From positions 1,183,064 through 1,247,063 of the forward strand of contig JALAHT010000001.1 of the NCBI GenBank assembly GCA_025384855.1: a DNA stretch of 64,000 nucleotides, given 5' to 3'. Positions 50,030 to 58,163 of this stretch are shown in pieces. Numbering within the stretch: the first letter of the stretch is position 1; each line of letters opens with the position of its first letter. Origin of the DNA: Luteirhabdus salina. Lineage in GTDB: Bacteria > Bacteroidota > Bacteroidia > Flavobacteriales > Flavobacteriaceae. The notes under the pieces were generated by a model that was not told the origin of the DNA, ran no database searches, and saw only the letters and a program-made list of their open reading frames with translations. A program made the translations under genes and the position numbers.

Positions 50030-51772
50030 ATGATGCAATACCTACGCTATTCCCTAGTTTTCTTTTTTTTAGTAAACGTTTTTGCCCTTCAGGCACAAGA
50101 ACCTCAAGTTTTGCCAAAGGGGATGACCAACGCCGAAAAAGGCTTGGTTTCAGAGTATCAATTTACCAGTACACGTTTAACGCCACCACCATCCATGCCG
50201 GTTCGGGCAGCAGCTGAGTGGGAGGAAATCGAATACCTTATGGTAAGTTGGAATCCAGGATATCCCAATATTCTACGACAAATAGTTGCAGCAGGTGTGG
50301 AAGAGTGTAAGGTAATCGTAATTACGGAGAACGAAACGAATGTTTCTAATTACCTAACTTCGAATGGCGTTTCCCTAGATAATGTGATTTTTATGGATGA
50401 GGAAACGAATAGCATTTGGATCCGCGATTATGGTCCGAACACCATTTATCAAAATGATATAGGACAGCGTGCTATAACAGATTGGATTTATAACCGTCCA
50501 CGTCCAGACGACGATGTTATCCCATCTGCGATTGCAAGTTATATTGGAATCCCTTTTTACAGCACGGATTCGGGTACAAATGATCTTGTGAACACTGGGG
50601 GCAATTACATGAGCGATGGACTGGGAACTGGTTTTGCCTCAGAATTGGTGTTGGAAGAAAATGAAGCTGGAAATCCTTATGGTGTCAGTGCCAAAACTGA
50701 AGCGGAGGTCGATGCTATTATGAATGCCTACATGGGGCTGGATCGTTATATCAAAATGGAAACGCTTCCGTTTGATGGAATTCACCATATCGATATGCAC
50801 ATGAAATTGTTGGATGAAGAAACACTATTGGTAAGTGAATATCCCGAGGGCGTTGCCGATGGGCCGCAAATTGAAGAAAACATACAGTATGTGCTGGATA
50901 ATTTTCAATCAGCTTTTGGGAAACCGTATCAAATTGAATGGATTCCGGCGCCACCGAGCACTTCCGGAAACTACCCCGATAATGGAGGATGGTACCGAAC
51001 CTACACGAATATGACTTTTGTTAACGGAACAGTATTATTACCTATTTACCGTCCTGAGGTAGATGGGCCAGCTATCGCACAGTTACAAGAATTACTGCCA
51101 GGATATAATATTGTTGGAATCGACGTGGATGAATCGGAAGAGCCTCTTATAGGTTCCTTGGGCGCTATTCACTGTATAACACATACAGTTGGGGTAGCCG
51201 ACCCATTATGGATTGTTCATGACGATATCGAGGAAGGCAATTCAGGTAGCACAATTCCCGTAGAAGCAATGATTAGACATAACAGCGGAGTTTCACAAGC
51301 AAGTCTTTTTTGGCGTGAAACAGGTGCTACGGAGTATAATGAAGTTGCAATGAGCGCGTCAGGTGATGATATGTGGACAGCAGATTTTACCCTTCCCTCA
51401 GAGGAAATTAATGTTGAATACTACATTTGGGCAGAGGCCAATTCAGGAAAAAGTTTGACGCGACCTATCGTGGCTCCTGATGGGTATTGGACCATAAATG
51501 TGGCATCTCTTGCAACTTCCGATTGGGCCGCACAAAATGTCGTTGGACCGTATCCAAATCCTGCAACCGATGTTGTACGTTTTGAATTGGGCAATATAGA
51601 AGGTCCTTTGGAAGTTACGCTGCATTCAATTTTAGGTCAGGAACTTTTTACTGAAAAGGTTGAAGCAAATGGAACCCTAACACTTACCTTGAACCCCGCA
51701 TGGCAAGGGACTTTATTTGTGACCTTTAAAGGAAACTTTGGATCCTTAACCAAAAAGCTTTTAGTGAAATAA
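50030..51772 (+). CDS. T9SS-secreted peptidyl-arginine deiminase/agmatine deiminase-like protein
   Basis: A 580-residue protein with a signal peptide (cleavage after LQAQ). The deiminase domain (about 25-385) has every catalytic-site element of the Porphyromonas-type enzyme in order: IWIRDYGPN (Trp, Asp), HHIDMHMKLL (His, Asp), YTNMTFVNG (Asn) and the nucleophile Cys in GAIHCITHT. An Ig-like domain follows (about 395-485), then a T9SS sorting domain of about 75 residues (VGPYPNPATDVVRFELG ... KKLLVK). It would convert peptidyl-arginine to citrulline outside the cell or on its surface. Confidence 0.9.
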   Translation: MMQYLRYSLVFFFLVNVFALQAQEPQVLPKGMTNAEKGLVSEYQFTSTRLTPPPSMPVRAAAEWEEIEYLMVSWNPGYPNILRQIVAAGVEECKVIVITENETNVSNYLTSNGVSLDNVIFMDEETNSIWIRDYGPNTIYQNDIGQRAITDWIYNRPRPDDDVIPSAIASYIGIPFYSTDSGTNDLVNTGGNYMSDGLGTGFASELVLEENEAGNPYGVSAKTEAEVDAIMNAYMGLDRYIKMETLPFDGIHHIDMHMKLLDEETLLVSEYPEGVADGPQIEENIQYVLDNFQSAFGKPYQIEWIPAPPSTSGNYPDNGGWYRTYTNMTFVNGTVLLPIYRPEVDGPAIAQLQELLPGYNIVGIDVDESEEPLIGSLGAIHCITHTVGVADPLWIVHDDIEEGNSGSTIPVEAMIRHNSGVSQASLFWRETGATEYNEVAMSASGDDMWTADFTLPSEEINVEYYIWAEANSGKSLTRPIVAPDGYWTINVASLATSDWAAQNVVGPYPNPATDVVRFELGNIEGPLEVTLHSILGQELFTEKVEANGTLTLTLNPAWQGTLFVTFKGNFGSLTKKLLVK

Positions 51773-51797
51773 TCCTTTTTTGGTCAAATTTTAACAG

Positions 51798-51832
51798 AAC
51801 CCGTGATAGATTTTTGTCACGGGTTTTGTTTT
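51798..51832 (+). terminator. Intrinsic terminator after the deiminase gene
   Basis: AACCCGTGA (51798-51806) pairs with TCACGGGTT (51817-51825), then TTGTTTTTTT. No other plus-strand gene is read through it. Confidence 0.92.
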
Positions 51833-51935
51833 TTTGAAAAAGTAACAAACCCGTTGCAACATTTAAGAGTTTGAATTTCAATTATTAACAAGAAAATTCT
51901 TACATTAGCATGCTGTAACCCCTTATTCCCTATTT

Positions 51936-52286
51936 ATGAAATACCTAAAAGCCCTCGCGTTAGTCGGTTTCGGCTTCGCCTCCCTGACGATTTCTGCACA
52001 AGAAACTACGACTTCCAAAACCGATGTCAATAAAAATGTTGACGTGGTAAAAGTCTATGAACAAGTAGAAGAGGAAGGATATGGAACTCCATTTATTTAC
52101 AAGGAATTGGCAAATGCTTATTACTTCAAAAGTGAATATGCCAAAGCCAAGAAATGGTTCGAAAAATTATTTGCTTCGGAAGAGGTTACCGATAAAACCT
52201 TACAATATCGATATAAGCAAACGTTGAAAGCCTTAAAAGCTTCCCGATCCAAAGAAACAGTCGCTTCTATTTCAGAAATTGATTAA
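51936..52286 (+). CDS. Small exported TPR-like protein
   Basis: A 116-residue protein with a signal peptide (cleavage after ISAQ). The mature part has one TPR-like helix pair: GTPFIYKELANAYYFKSEYA, KAKKWFEKLFASEE. This resembles the N-terminal TPR of PorE-type OmpA proteins, but here without a further domain. The start codon has an A/T-rich lead and a weak TACATTAG box about 20 bases upstream. Its stop overlaps the DUF2490 stop by 4 bases. Confidence 0.75.
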   Translation: MKYLKALALVGFGFASLTISAQETTTSKTDVNKNVDVVKVYEQVEEEGYGTPFIYKELANAYYFKSEYAKAKKWFEKLFASEEVTDKTLQYRYKQTLKALKASRSKETVASISEID

Positions 52287-52981
52287 AGCGAATACTGTAT
52301 GCCGGTCGTAAAGAAGAGGCGTTGACCTCCTGCGTTGAAGTAGTCATCGAAGCGATATTGTACGTCAACTTGAAGCCGCGTCTTACTCGTAAGTTCTCGA
52401 CCAAGACCTGCCGTAATACGCTGATCCCATTCAGGTGTGTCTCTGGAAGCGACTGTCAACAAACTCTCCACACTTGCGGCAAAGTAAAATTCCTTGGCAT
52501 TCAATTGTTCCCCATTTAAGGGAAGATCAATTGATAGCCGATAGCGGAATCGATGTGCCGTTCCCGTACTTTTAATGCGCTGTTCACTTCGCACTCTATG
52601 TACCAAGCGGATACTGTTGTATTGCTTGCCATAACTATATTGCTGAATTGTCCGCAATTCATTGGATTCATCTACCGGCCCAATAGTGTTAAAACGGTAC
52701 ATAATACCTGCACTCACCTTTCCATAGAACCCTATTTCATACGTGGTATTCTGTGAAAACGATAGATGGATAGGAACATATTGAATCCCTGCTTCTCCGA
52801 GCTGTTCCGATAGTCCAACCCGGTAATCGGTTCCGAAGTTCATCGACCAACGATTGCTGATGTCAAGGTCGAGTTCTGCCTCTGGTTCCCACAGGACTGC
52901 AGTGCCCTGAGCGAATGAAAGCAGCGGTATAAATACCACCACTATAAGTCCAAAAAAGTTTTTAGAAAAGTAGGAATCCAT
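52283..52981 (-). CDS. DUF2490 outer-membrane beta-barrel protein
   Basis: A 232-residue protein with a signal peptide (cleavage near LSFAQ). After it comes AVLWEPEAELDLDISNRWSM, and then alternating amphipathic strands ending RLFFTTGIQYSL, a barrel with a C-terminal aromatic strand. The layout matches DUF2490. No function is known. Its start overlaps the end of the upstream gene by 20 bases, so the two are coupled. Confidence 0.82.
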   Translation of the reverse strand: MDSYFSKNFFGLIVVVFIPLLSFAQGTAVLWEPEAELDLDISNRWSMNFGTDYRVGLSEQLGEAGIQYVPIHLSFSQNTTYEIGFYGKVSAGIMYRFNTIGPVDESNELRTIQQYSYGKQYNSIRLVHRVRSEQRIKSTGTAHRFRYRLSIDLPLNGEQLNAKEFYFAASVESLLTVASRDTPEWDQRITAGLGRELTSKTRLQVDVQYRFDDYFNAGGQRLFFTTGIQYSL

Positions 52982-53537
52982 AGGAGCGACGTATCACTTT
53001 TCGTTTTTGTAAAAATTGTCCTTCGGAAGTAAACAACAATTCAAATTTTTGAAGCTTTCCATCGTTTTTAGTGGCCACAATTAGTTCGATGTTGAATGGT
53101 GAAACGGTCAATGGATTGCGAAGGACACTTTTCAATAAATCAGTATTGTTTTCTTGTGGTAAAAATTGACGTTGAAATTTCTCTAATTTCCAACGCTCGT
53201 AATTCGATTGCATATAGTTTTCGAGGCTTTGCTGAAAGGATTTGGGAAGGTCTTCCCAATCGGTAGTAACTTCAATATCCTGAAGTTGACCTTCTGTATT
53301 AAACTCCACACTAAACCATTCGCCATCCTTTTTAAACTTCGCCTCGTAGCTTTCACGTTCGCCATCGGTTTCATAATAATAGCGAAGCCTTCGATAGTCA
53401 TTGGAATCGGTATCCAAAAATAAGAGTGCTGTTGCGGGAAAATCCCGTTCCTTTACACGCTCTTCCATTTCCCGTTTTTCCTGTGCAATCAGGAGAATCG
53501 GTAACAGCATTATGCTAAGAATAATGAAGTGTTTCAT
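52962..53537 (-). CDS. Exported PepSY-like protein of unknown function
   Basis: A 191-residue protein with a signal peptide (MKHFIILSIMLLPILLIAQ). The mature part is charged, with KFKKDGEWFSVEFNTEGQLQ, DIEVTTDWEDLPKSFQQSLE and a later KLQKFELLFTSEGQFLQKR, two repeats of a PepSY-like strand-helix unit. The start at 53537 overlaps the tag stop by 4 bases (ATGA). It may work with the barrel protein encoded next. Confidence 0.72.
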   Translation of the reverse strand: MKHFIILSIMLLPILLIAQEKREMEERVKERDFPATALLFLDTDSNDYRRLRYYYETDGERESYEAKFKKDGEWFSVEFNTEGQLQDIEVTTDWEDLPKSFQQSLENYMQSNYERWKLEKFQRQFLPQENNTDLLKSVLRNPLTVSPFNIELIVATKNDGKLQKFELLFTSEGQFLQKRKVIRRSYGFLLF

Positions 53538-54109
53538 GCTAACTTTTTTACTTCGTCGTAACGAAAACAATCGGTTATATGATCGTTTACCATGCCGGTG
53601 GCCTGCATATAGGCATAAATTACGGTGCTTCCAACGAATTTGAAACCACGCTTCTTCATATCCTTACTAATGGCATCGCTTTCTTTAGTATTCGCGGGTA
53701 CTTCTTTCATGCTTTCAAACGAATTCTGAATCGGTTTGCCTTCAACAAAGGACCAAATATAATGGCTAAAACTTCCAAATTCCTCTTGAATTTTAATAAA
53801 GTTTTGCGCATTCGTAACTGTTGCTTTTACCTTTAACTTATTTCGAATGATACCTTCATTTTGAAGCAACTCAGAAAGCTTGCTCTCACTATATTCCGCA
53901 ATTATTTTGTAATTGAAATCGTCGAAAGCCTTTCGAAAATTCTCCCGTTTCCGAAGAATTGTAATCCAACTCAGGCCCGCCTGAAAGGTTTCCAAAACCA
54001 AAAACTCGAATAAGGTAGCATCGTCCCGAACCGGAACGCCCCATTCCTCATCGTGATAGGCTACGTACAAAGGATCGTCGCCACACCAAGGGCATCGTAT
54101 TTTACCCAT
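53534..54109 (-). CDS. tag: DNA-3-methyladenine glycosylase I
   Basis: A 191-residue base-excision repair enzyme that removes 3-methyladenine from alkylated DNA. The N-terminal RCPWCGDDPLYVAYHDEEWG carries the zinc-binding Cys and His. FQAGLSWITILRKRENFR is the HhH region, and C-terminal MVNDHITDCFRY supplies the last His-Cys zinc ligands. The start at 54109 (MGKIRCPW) is where similarity begins; the longer frame would translate an intergenic repeat. Confidence 0.94.
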   Translation of the reverse strand: MGKIRCPWCGDDPLYVAYHDEEWGVPVRDDATLFEFLVLETFQAGLSWITILRKRENFRKAFDDFNYKIIAEYSESKLSELLQNEGIIRNKLKVKATVTNAQNFIKIQEEFGSFSHYIWSFVEGKPIQNSFESMKEVPANTKESDAISKDMKKRGFKFVGSTVIYAYMQATGMVNDHITDCFRYDEVKKLA

Positions 54110-54140
54110 ATTATTTTTTCTCAAAAGATACGAAACTTTA

Positions 54141-54175
54141 AAGTCTCCCCTTGAGGGGAGATTTAGAGGGGTATG
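54141..54175. repeat. Interspersed palindrome, second copy of the mfd element
   Basis: CTCCCC (54145-54150) pairs with GGGGAG (54155-54160) around TTGA, with ATTTAGAGGGGT following. Its reverse complement aligns with 5744-5782. It lies in the 106-base gap between tonB and tag. Confidence 0.72.
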
Positions 54176-54215
54176 GGTTAATGAAGATATCCTATTAACT
54201 ATTAATAGTATGCTA

Positions 54216-54926
54216 CTAATACTGTCCTGGAAAGTTGTAAGAAATGGTTCCCAACTGTTGTTTTTTCCCGGCTTTGGTCGAAAAAATAGCCTGAACAGCA
54301 TACTCCTTTGCGCTGTCGATCAAACATCCATTGGTAGTGGTAGAGGCGCTTTCGTTATAATCGGTGCTGATGACTCTTCCACGTTCGTCCACCGTGATAT
54401 TTATGACAACTTTTCCAAAACCTTCACAAGTGTATACTGGATTGGGCAAGTCCAATGCCGACCGTCCCACCAATCGGTAGCTAATGGTAGTGTTTCGGTT
54501 TGCTCCTTTAGCTGCTGTAGTCTCGGCTGTTGGCATTTTAGTAGCGTTGTTTTCTTCTGCTTGTTTTTTTCGTTTTGCTGTATTTTTTCCTAGCGGATTC
54601 CAATTGTTAGAAGAAGAAATGGCATCATCGATTGCCTTTAGTTTTTCTTCCGTCGTTTCTTCGGGAGTTTCGCGCTGGCTTTCCAAATCGGAGATATAAC
54701 GTTCGGCTTCGTTGTAGGCACGATTGGTTTCAACTCGAGCCATCTCGGGCATTTCAATTTCTTCTTGAGGTGTTGGTTGAAGTTCTTCAGCGATGTATTC
54801 GACATCGTATTTCGGTTCCTCTGGCACGTCGACAGAGCCTAACTTCAAACTGTATAGTCCGAGGAAAAGAATACCAAAAAGAAGACTGGTAATTAAGAAG
54901 GCGCGATATGAATAATTGAAATTCAC
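54216..54926 (-). CDS. TonB-like energy transducer
   Basis: A 236-residue protein. One N-terminal membrane helix (FLITSLLFGILFLGLYSL) is followed by a Pro/Glu-rich spacer (VPEEPKYDVEYIAEELQPTP) and a C-terminal TonB-type domain (EGFGKVVINITVDERGRV). It would transmit proton-motive force to TonB-dependent receptors such as the thiamine receptor in this window, but no exbBD genes are adjacent. Confidence 0.82.
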   Translation of the reverse strand: MNFNYSYRAFLITSLLFGILFLGLYSLKLGSVDVPEEPKYDVEYIAEELQPTPQEEIEMPEMARVETNRAYNEAERYISDLESQRETPEETTEEKLKAIDDAISSSNNWNPLGKNTAKRKKQAEENNATKMPTAETTAAKGANRNTTISYRLVGRSALDLPNPVYTCEGFGKVVINITVDERGRVISTDYNESASTTTNGCLIDSAKEYAVQAIFSTKAGKKQQLGTISYNFPGQY

Positions 54927-54998
54927 GATGCTAATAACTGAATTTTCGGGCTAAAATACACGTTTGCAGTGAGTTTTTAACGAAATCTTGTAGTGGTT

Positions 54999-55688
54999 TT
55001 AACGCTGAAGTTCACGTTCCAATACTTCAATAGTGGTAGCGTCTTCAACTGAAAAATCGCCAATTTTTGTCCGTCGCAATGCTGAAAGATGCGCGCCGTT
55101 ATTCAATGCCTTACCAAAATCATGTGCTAAAGAACGGATGTAAGTTCCTTTGCTACACTTCACTCGAAAGAAAACATCGGCACCATCAATATCAGTAATT
55201 TCGAATTCCGAAATCGTCACGATGCGCGTGGGAACTTCTACCTCCTTGCCTTTTCGGGCGTACTCGTACATGCGTTTGCCATCTTTCTTCACCGCAGAAA
55301 AAACAGGTGGTTTTTGTTTTATTTCACCTAAAAACTGCGTGGTAGCCTCATGAATGTCAGCTTCTGAAATATCCGAAATATCGAACTCTTCATCTATCTC
55401 CGTTTCGAGGTCGTAGCTGGGCGTCGTAGCGCCCAAGGTAATCGTTCCGGTATATTCTTTTTCCTGTGCTTGGAAGGTTTCAATTTTTTTGGTGAATTTT
55501 CCCGTACAAAGAATCAGTAATCCAGTTGCTAGAGGATCTAGGGTTCCGGCATGACCGACCTTGATTTTCTTTAGGTCAAACTTCTTTTTGATCAGCCATC
55601 TCACTTTGTTCACCACTTGAAAGGAAGTCCAATCCAAGGGCTTGTCGATTAAGATTACCTGACCGTTTTTATAGTCTTCTACATCCAT
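54999..55688 (-). CDS. truB: tRNA pseudouridine(55) synthase
   Basis: A 229-residue enzyme. VILIDKPLDWTSFQVVNKV opens the domain; the catalytic Asp is in KVGHAGTLDPLATGLLILC; later CSKGTYIRSLAHDFGKAL binds the T-loop RNA. It makes the T-loop pseudouridine. The C-terminal PUA domain is absent or short, as in other Bacteroidota. It starts right after uppP with no gap (55688/55689), in the ftsX-DUF3098-uppP-truB order common in this phylum. Confidence 0.95.
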   Translation of the reverse strand: MDVEDYKNGQVILIDKPLDWTSFQVVNKVRWLIKKKFDLKKIKVGHAGTLDPLATGLLILCTGKFTKKIETFQAQEKEYTGTITLGATTPSYDLETEIDEEFDISDISEADIHEATTQFLGEIKQKPPVFSAVKKDGKRMYEYARKGKEVEVPTRIVTISEFEITDIDGADVFFRVKCSKGTYIRSLAHDFGKALNNGAHLSALRRTKIGDFSVEDATTIEVLERELQR

Positions 55689-56480
55689 TTACACAAAACT
55701 AAGGATGATCGCCAGAAGTCCAACAATTATGCAATAAATCGAGAAATAGCGAAGCTTGCTTTTCTTCACCAGGGAGATCATCCATGTACAGGCAATTAGG
55801 CCACAGATAAAGGCAGCGATAAAGCCTAAGCTTAAAACAGTGAAGTTGGTCGATTCGGTAGAAAGATCACCGCTAAGAATGTCTTTTGCAATTTTTCCAA
55901 AGATCAGCGGGACGACCATTAAAAATGAAAATCGTGCTGCTTTCCCCTTATCGTTTCCTAACAGAACCGAGGTTGAAATGGTAGCGCCGCTTCGTGAAAT
56001 ACCTGGTAACATGGCAACTGCTTGTGAAACTCCTATAATAAACGCATCAAAATAGGTAACAGGCTTCCCTGTGTTTCGACTTCTGTCGGCTAGGAACAAA
56101 AGGATAGCGGTAATGATAAGCATCGCACCTACAAAGGCGACATCGCCCCCAAATAGGGCTTCCAATTGTTCTTCAAATAGAAGACCGATAATAGCTGCGG
56201 GAAGCATGGAAATACCAATTTTAAACACGAATTGCGTTTCCTCGTTCCACTTAAATTGAAGCAGGCCACCAATGATGGTAACAATATCCTTTCGGAATAC
56301 GACTATAGTACTCAAGGCGGTTGCAAAGTGAAGCACGACGGTGAATAGTAAACTTTCTTCAGGTACAGAAGTATCGCCAAGAATGGCTTTTCCCAACTCT
56401 AAGTGACCGCTTGATGAAACGGGAAGAAATTCAGTGAAACCTTGGATGATGCCCAATAAAATGGCGTCCCAACTACTCAT
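55689..56480 (-). CDS. uppP: Undecaprenyl-diphosphate phosphatase
   Basis: A 263-residue membrane enzyme that recycles the C55 lipid carrier of peptidoglycan. The two active-site regions are IIQGFTEFLPVSSSGHLELG and LPGISRSGATISTSVLLGND. About eight hydrophobic helices are visible. The start overlaps the DUF3098 stop by 4 bases. Confidence 0.96.
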   Translation of the reverse strand: MSSWDAILLGIIQGFTEFLPVSSSGHLELGKAILGDTSVPEESLLFTVVLHFATALSTIVVFRKDIVTIIGGLLQFKWNEETQFVFKIGISMLPAAIIGLLFEEQLEALFGGDVAFVGAMLIITAILLFLADRSRNTGKPVTYFDAFIIGVSQAVAMLPGISRSGATISTSVLLGNDKGKAARFSFLMVVPLIFGKIAKDILSGDLSTESTNFTVLSLGFIAAFICGLIACTWMISLVKKSKLRYFSIYCIIVGLLAIILSFV

Positions 56481-56743
56481 GAATTATTTTTATGGGGATT
56501 CAATAAAATAGCATAGACCTCAATTCCGAAACCGATTAAAATAAGGGCAGGTGCTAGACGGATGCGTCGCCAGCTATATATTTCTGGGTTGAATACATTT
56601 GGATCGTCACTTCCGCCGCCCATCATCAAAATGAAGCCCAATGCGATAAAGGCAATACCGATAAGCATAAAGATATAGTTCTTTCGCTCGAAGATAAACG
56701 TCTGGTTCTCTTTGGCTTCTTCTCTACGTTTCTGTTCGCCCAT
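56477..56743 (-). CDS. DUF3098 membrane protein
   Basis: An 88-residue protein with two helices: IFMLIGIAFIALGFILMMGG, then ALILIGFGIEVYAILL. GGGSDDPNVFNPEIYSWRRI between them is the DUF3098 signature. It is nearly always encoded between ftsX and uppP in Bacteroidota, suggesting a cell-envelope role. A TATCTTTG -7 box (minus strand 56762-56769) gives it a promoter separate from ftsX. Confidence 0.9.
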   Translation of the reverse strand: MGEQKRREEAKENQTFIFERKNYIFMLIGIAFIALGFILMMGGGSDDPNVFNPEIYSWRRIRLAPALILIGFGIEVYAILLNPHKNNS

Positions 56744-56761
56744 AATGCGCTATTTTGTGGT

Positions 56762-56769
56762 CAAAGATA
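56762..56769 (-). promoter_or_regulatory. -7 promoter box of the DUF3098-uppP-truB operon
   Basis: TATCTTTG on the minus strand matches TAnnTTTG and lies in the 31-base gap after ftsX, 18 bases before the DUF3098 start. Confidence 0.55.
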
Positions 56770-56774
56770 CGGGT

Positions 56775-57653
56775 TTAATAGTATAATTCGTCGGTACGAA
56801 GGTTGAGAAAGCGCTGAGTAGCGAAAAAGGTACTTAACCAAGAGATTAAAATTCCAATCAAGAATACGCCAACAAACAAACCGATGAGTAATAGTTGATC
56901 TTCCAATAGTTGAAGTTCGGGGAAACTTTTGTTCAAGTAATACAATACCAGTCCCATTCCAATTAGGGCAACCACGGCACCAATCATTCCCAACTTCATA
57001 CTCTTCCAGATAAAAGGCTTTCGAATAAAGCGCTTGGTAGCACCTACCATCTGCATGGTTTTAATGGTAAATCGTTTGGCATATACCGATAGTCGGATGG
57101 AGCTGTTAATGAGTAAAACTGCTATAAATAGGAAGACACTGCTTATGATGAGTACCCACAGACTTATTTTTTTTACGTTATCGTTCAGCAAGGCAATTAA
57201 GGGTTTGTCGTAGACCACTTCATCTACAAAACCTTTGGTCATTATTTCGTTGGTAATTTCCTCCAATTGTGCTGGTGAGACATAATCGGCCAATAAATAC
57301 ACATCGATACTGTTCTGTAGTGGATTTTCACCCAAAAACTCCATAAAGTTTTCACCTATAGTTTCGCTATGCTCTTCGGCGGCCTGTTCCTTACTGATAA
57401 AAGTTGCGGTTTTTGTGTATTCTGCTAATGCTAGACTTTGCTGTAATTGTTCGATTTCAACTTGCTTGGCGGTATCTTTTAAGTAAACAGTCAACGCGAT
57501 TTTTTCCTTGAAATGATCGGCTACTTTTTTGGTATTCAACACCAATAATCCGAGTAATCCTAACAGGAATAGGACAAGCGAAATACTGATCACCACCGAA
57601 AAATACGAGGAGATCAACCGGCGTTTTTGATACTTTTCAAAAGATGAGGCCAT
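56775..57653 (-). CDS. ftsX: Cell division protein FtsX (permease-like)
   Basis: A 292-residue membrane protein. It has one N-terminal helix (VVISISLVLFLLGLLGLLVL), a periplasmic domain (about 45-165) and three C-terminal helices, with FTIKTMQMVGATKRFIRKPF as the conserved cytoplasmic loop. With FtsE it activates murein hydrolases at the septum. FtsE is not in this window. Confidence 0.93.
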   Translation of the reverse strand: MASSFEKYQKRRLISSYFSVVISISLVLFLLGLLGLLVLNTKKVADHFKEKIALTVYLKDTAKQVEIEQLQQSLALAEYTKTATFISKEQAAEEHSETIGENFMEFLGENPLQNSIDVYLLADYVSPAQLEEITNEIMTKGFVDEVVYDKPLIALLNDNVKKISLWVLIISSVFLFIAVLLINSSIRLSVYAKRFTIKTMQMVGATKRFIRKPFIWKSMKLGMIGAVVALIGMGLVLYYLNKSFPELQLLEDQLLLIGLFVGVFLIGILISWLSTFFATQRFLNLRTDELYY

Positions 57654-57843
57654 AAAGGATTATTTGATGCGTAAAAATACAATTCCTATTCGAAACGTAG
57701 CGGGTGGGGTGATTATTTTAAACGAGTTGTATTTGTTATAGCTTAAATCACAAATCACAACTCACAAATAGCAAGTCTGTTGGCAGTTGGCCTTTGGCTG
57801 TTGGGGGTTAATAGTTATTTGTTGAATTTCGATTAGCATCAAT

Positions 57844-58104
57844 ACTCTTTGATACTTTGTTTCTCTGCTCCTTTGCAACTCTGAACTCATAATAGTCGAT
57901 AGTCATTGGTCAATTGTCGGTAGAAGTCAAAGGTTATTCATAGTTTCGCATCAATACTCTTAACTCTTTGCTTCTTTGATACTTTGTCTCTCTACTCCTT
58001 TGCAACTCATAACTCATAATTCTTAATTCTATATCCTTTTGCTCCTTTGCATCTTTTATACTTTGTTTCTCTGCTTCTTCGCAACTCCCGACTACCGACT
58101 GACA
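57844..58104. repeat. Octamer-periodic repeat array between ftsX and leuS
   Basis: The 510-base gap 57654-58163 holds three arrays that read in 8-base words. Array 1 from 57844: ACTCTTTG, ATACTTTG, TTTCTCTG, CTCCTTTG, CAACTCTG. Array 2 from 57963: ACTCTTTG, CTTCTTTG, ATACTTTG, TCTCTCTA, CTCCTTTG, CAACTCAT. Array 3 from 58034: TCCTTTTG, CTCCTTTG, CATCTTTT, ATACTTTG, TTTCTCTG, CTTCTTCG, CAACTCCC. The word order is kept between arrays. The rest of the gap (57721-57835) has short A/C- and G/T-rich repeats; no gene is visible. Confidence 0.75.
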
Positions 58105-58137
58105 ACCAATTCCCTTTCCCCTTTCACACAATAGCTG

Positions 58138-58145
58138 TAAATTTG
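58138..58145 (+). promoter_or_regulatory. -7 promoter box of leuS
   Basis: TAAATTTG matches TAnnTTTG and lies 18 bases before the ATG at 58164 (9 before the ATG at 58155). It fixes the start downstream of the repeat array. Confidence 0.55.
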
Positions 58146-58163
58146 CGCTTTCAAATGGCACCC

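Noticed and set aside
54110-54301. Extended N-terminus of the glycosylase Tag and reading through the repeat
   Set aside because: The extra residues would translate an intergenic palindrome, and family similarity begins at MGKIRCPW (54109).
57654-58163. CRISPR array
   Set aside because: The repeated words are 8 bases without spacers of constant length and unique sequence, and no cas genes are present.
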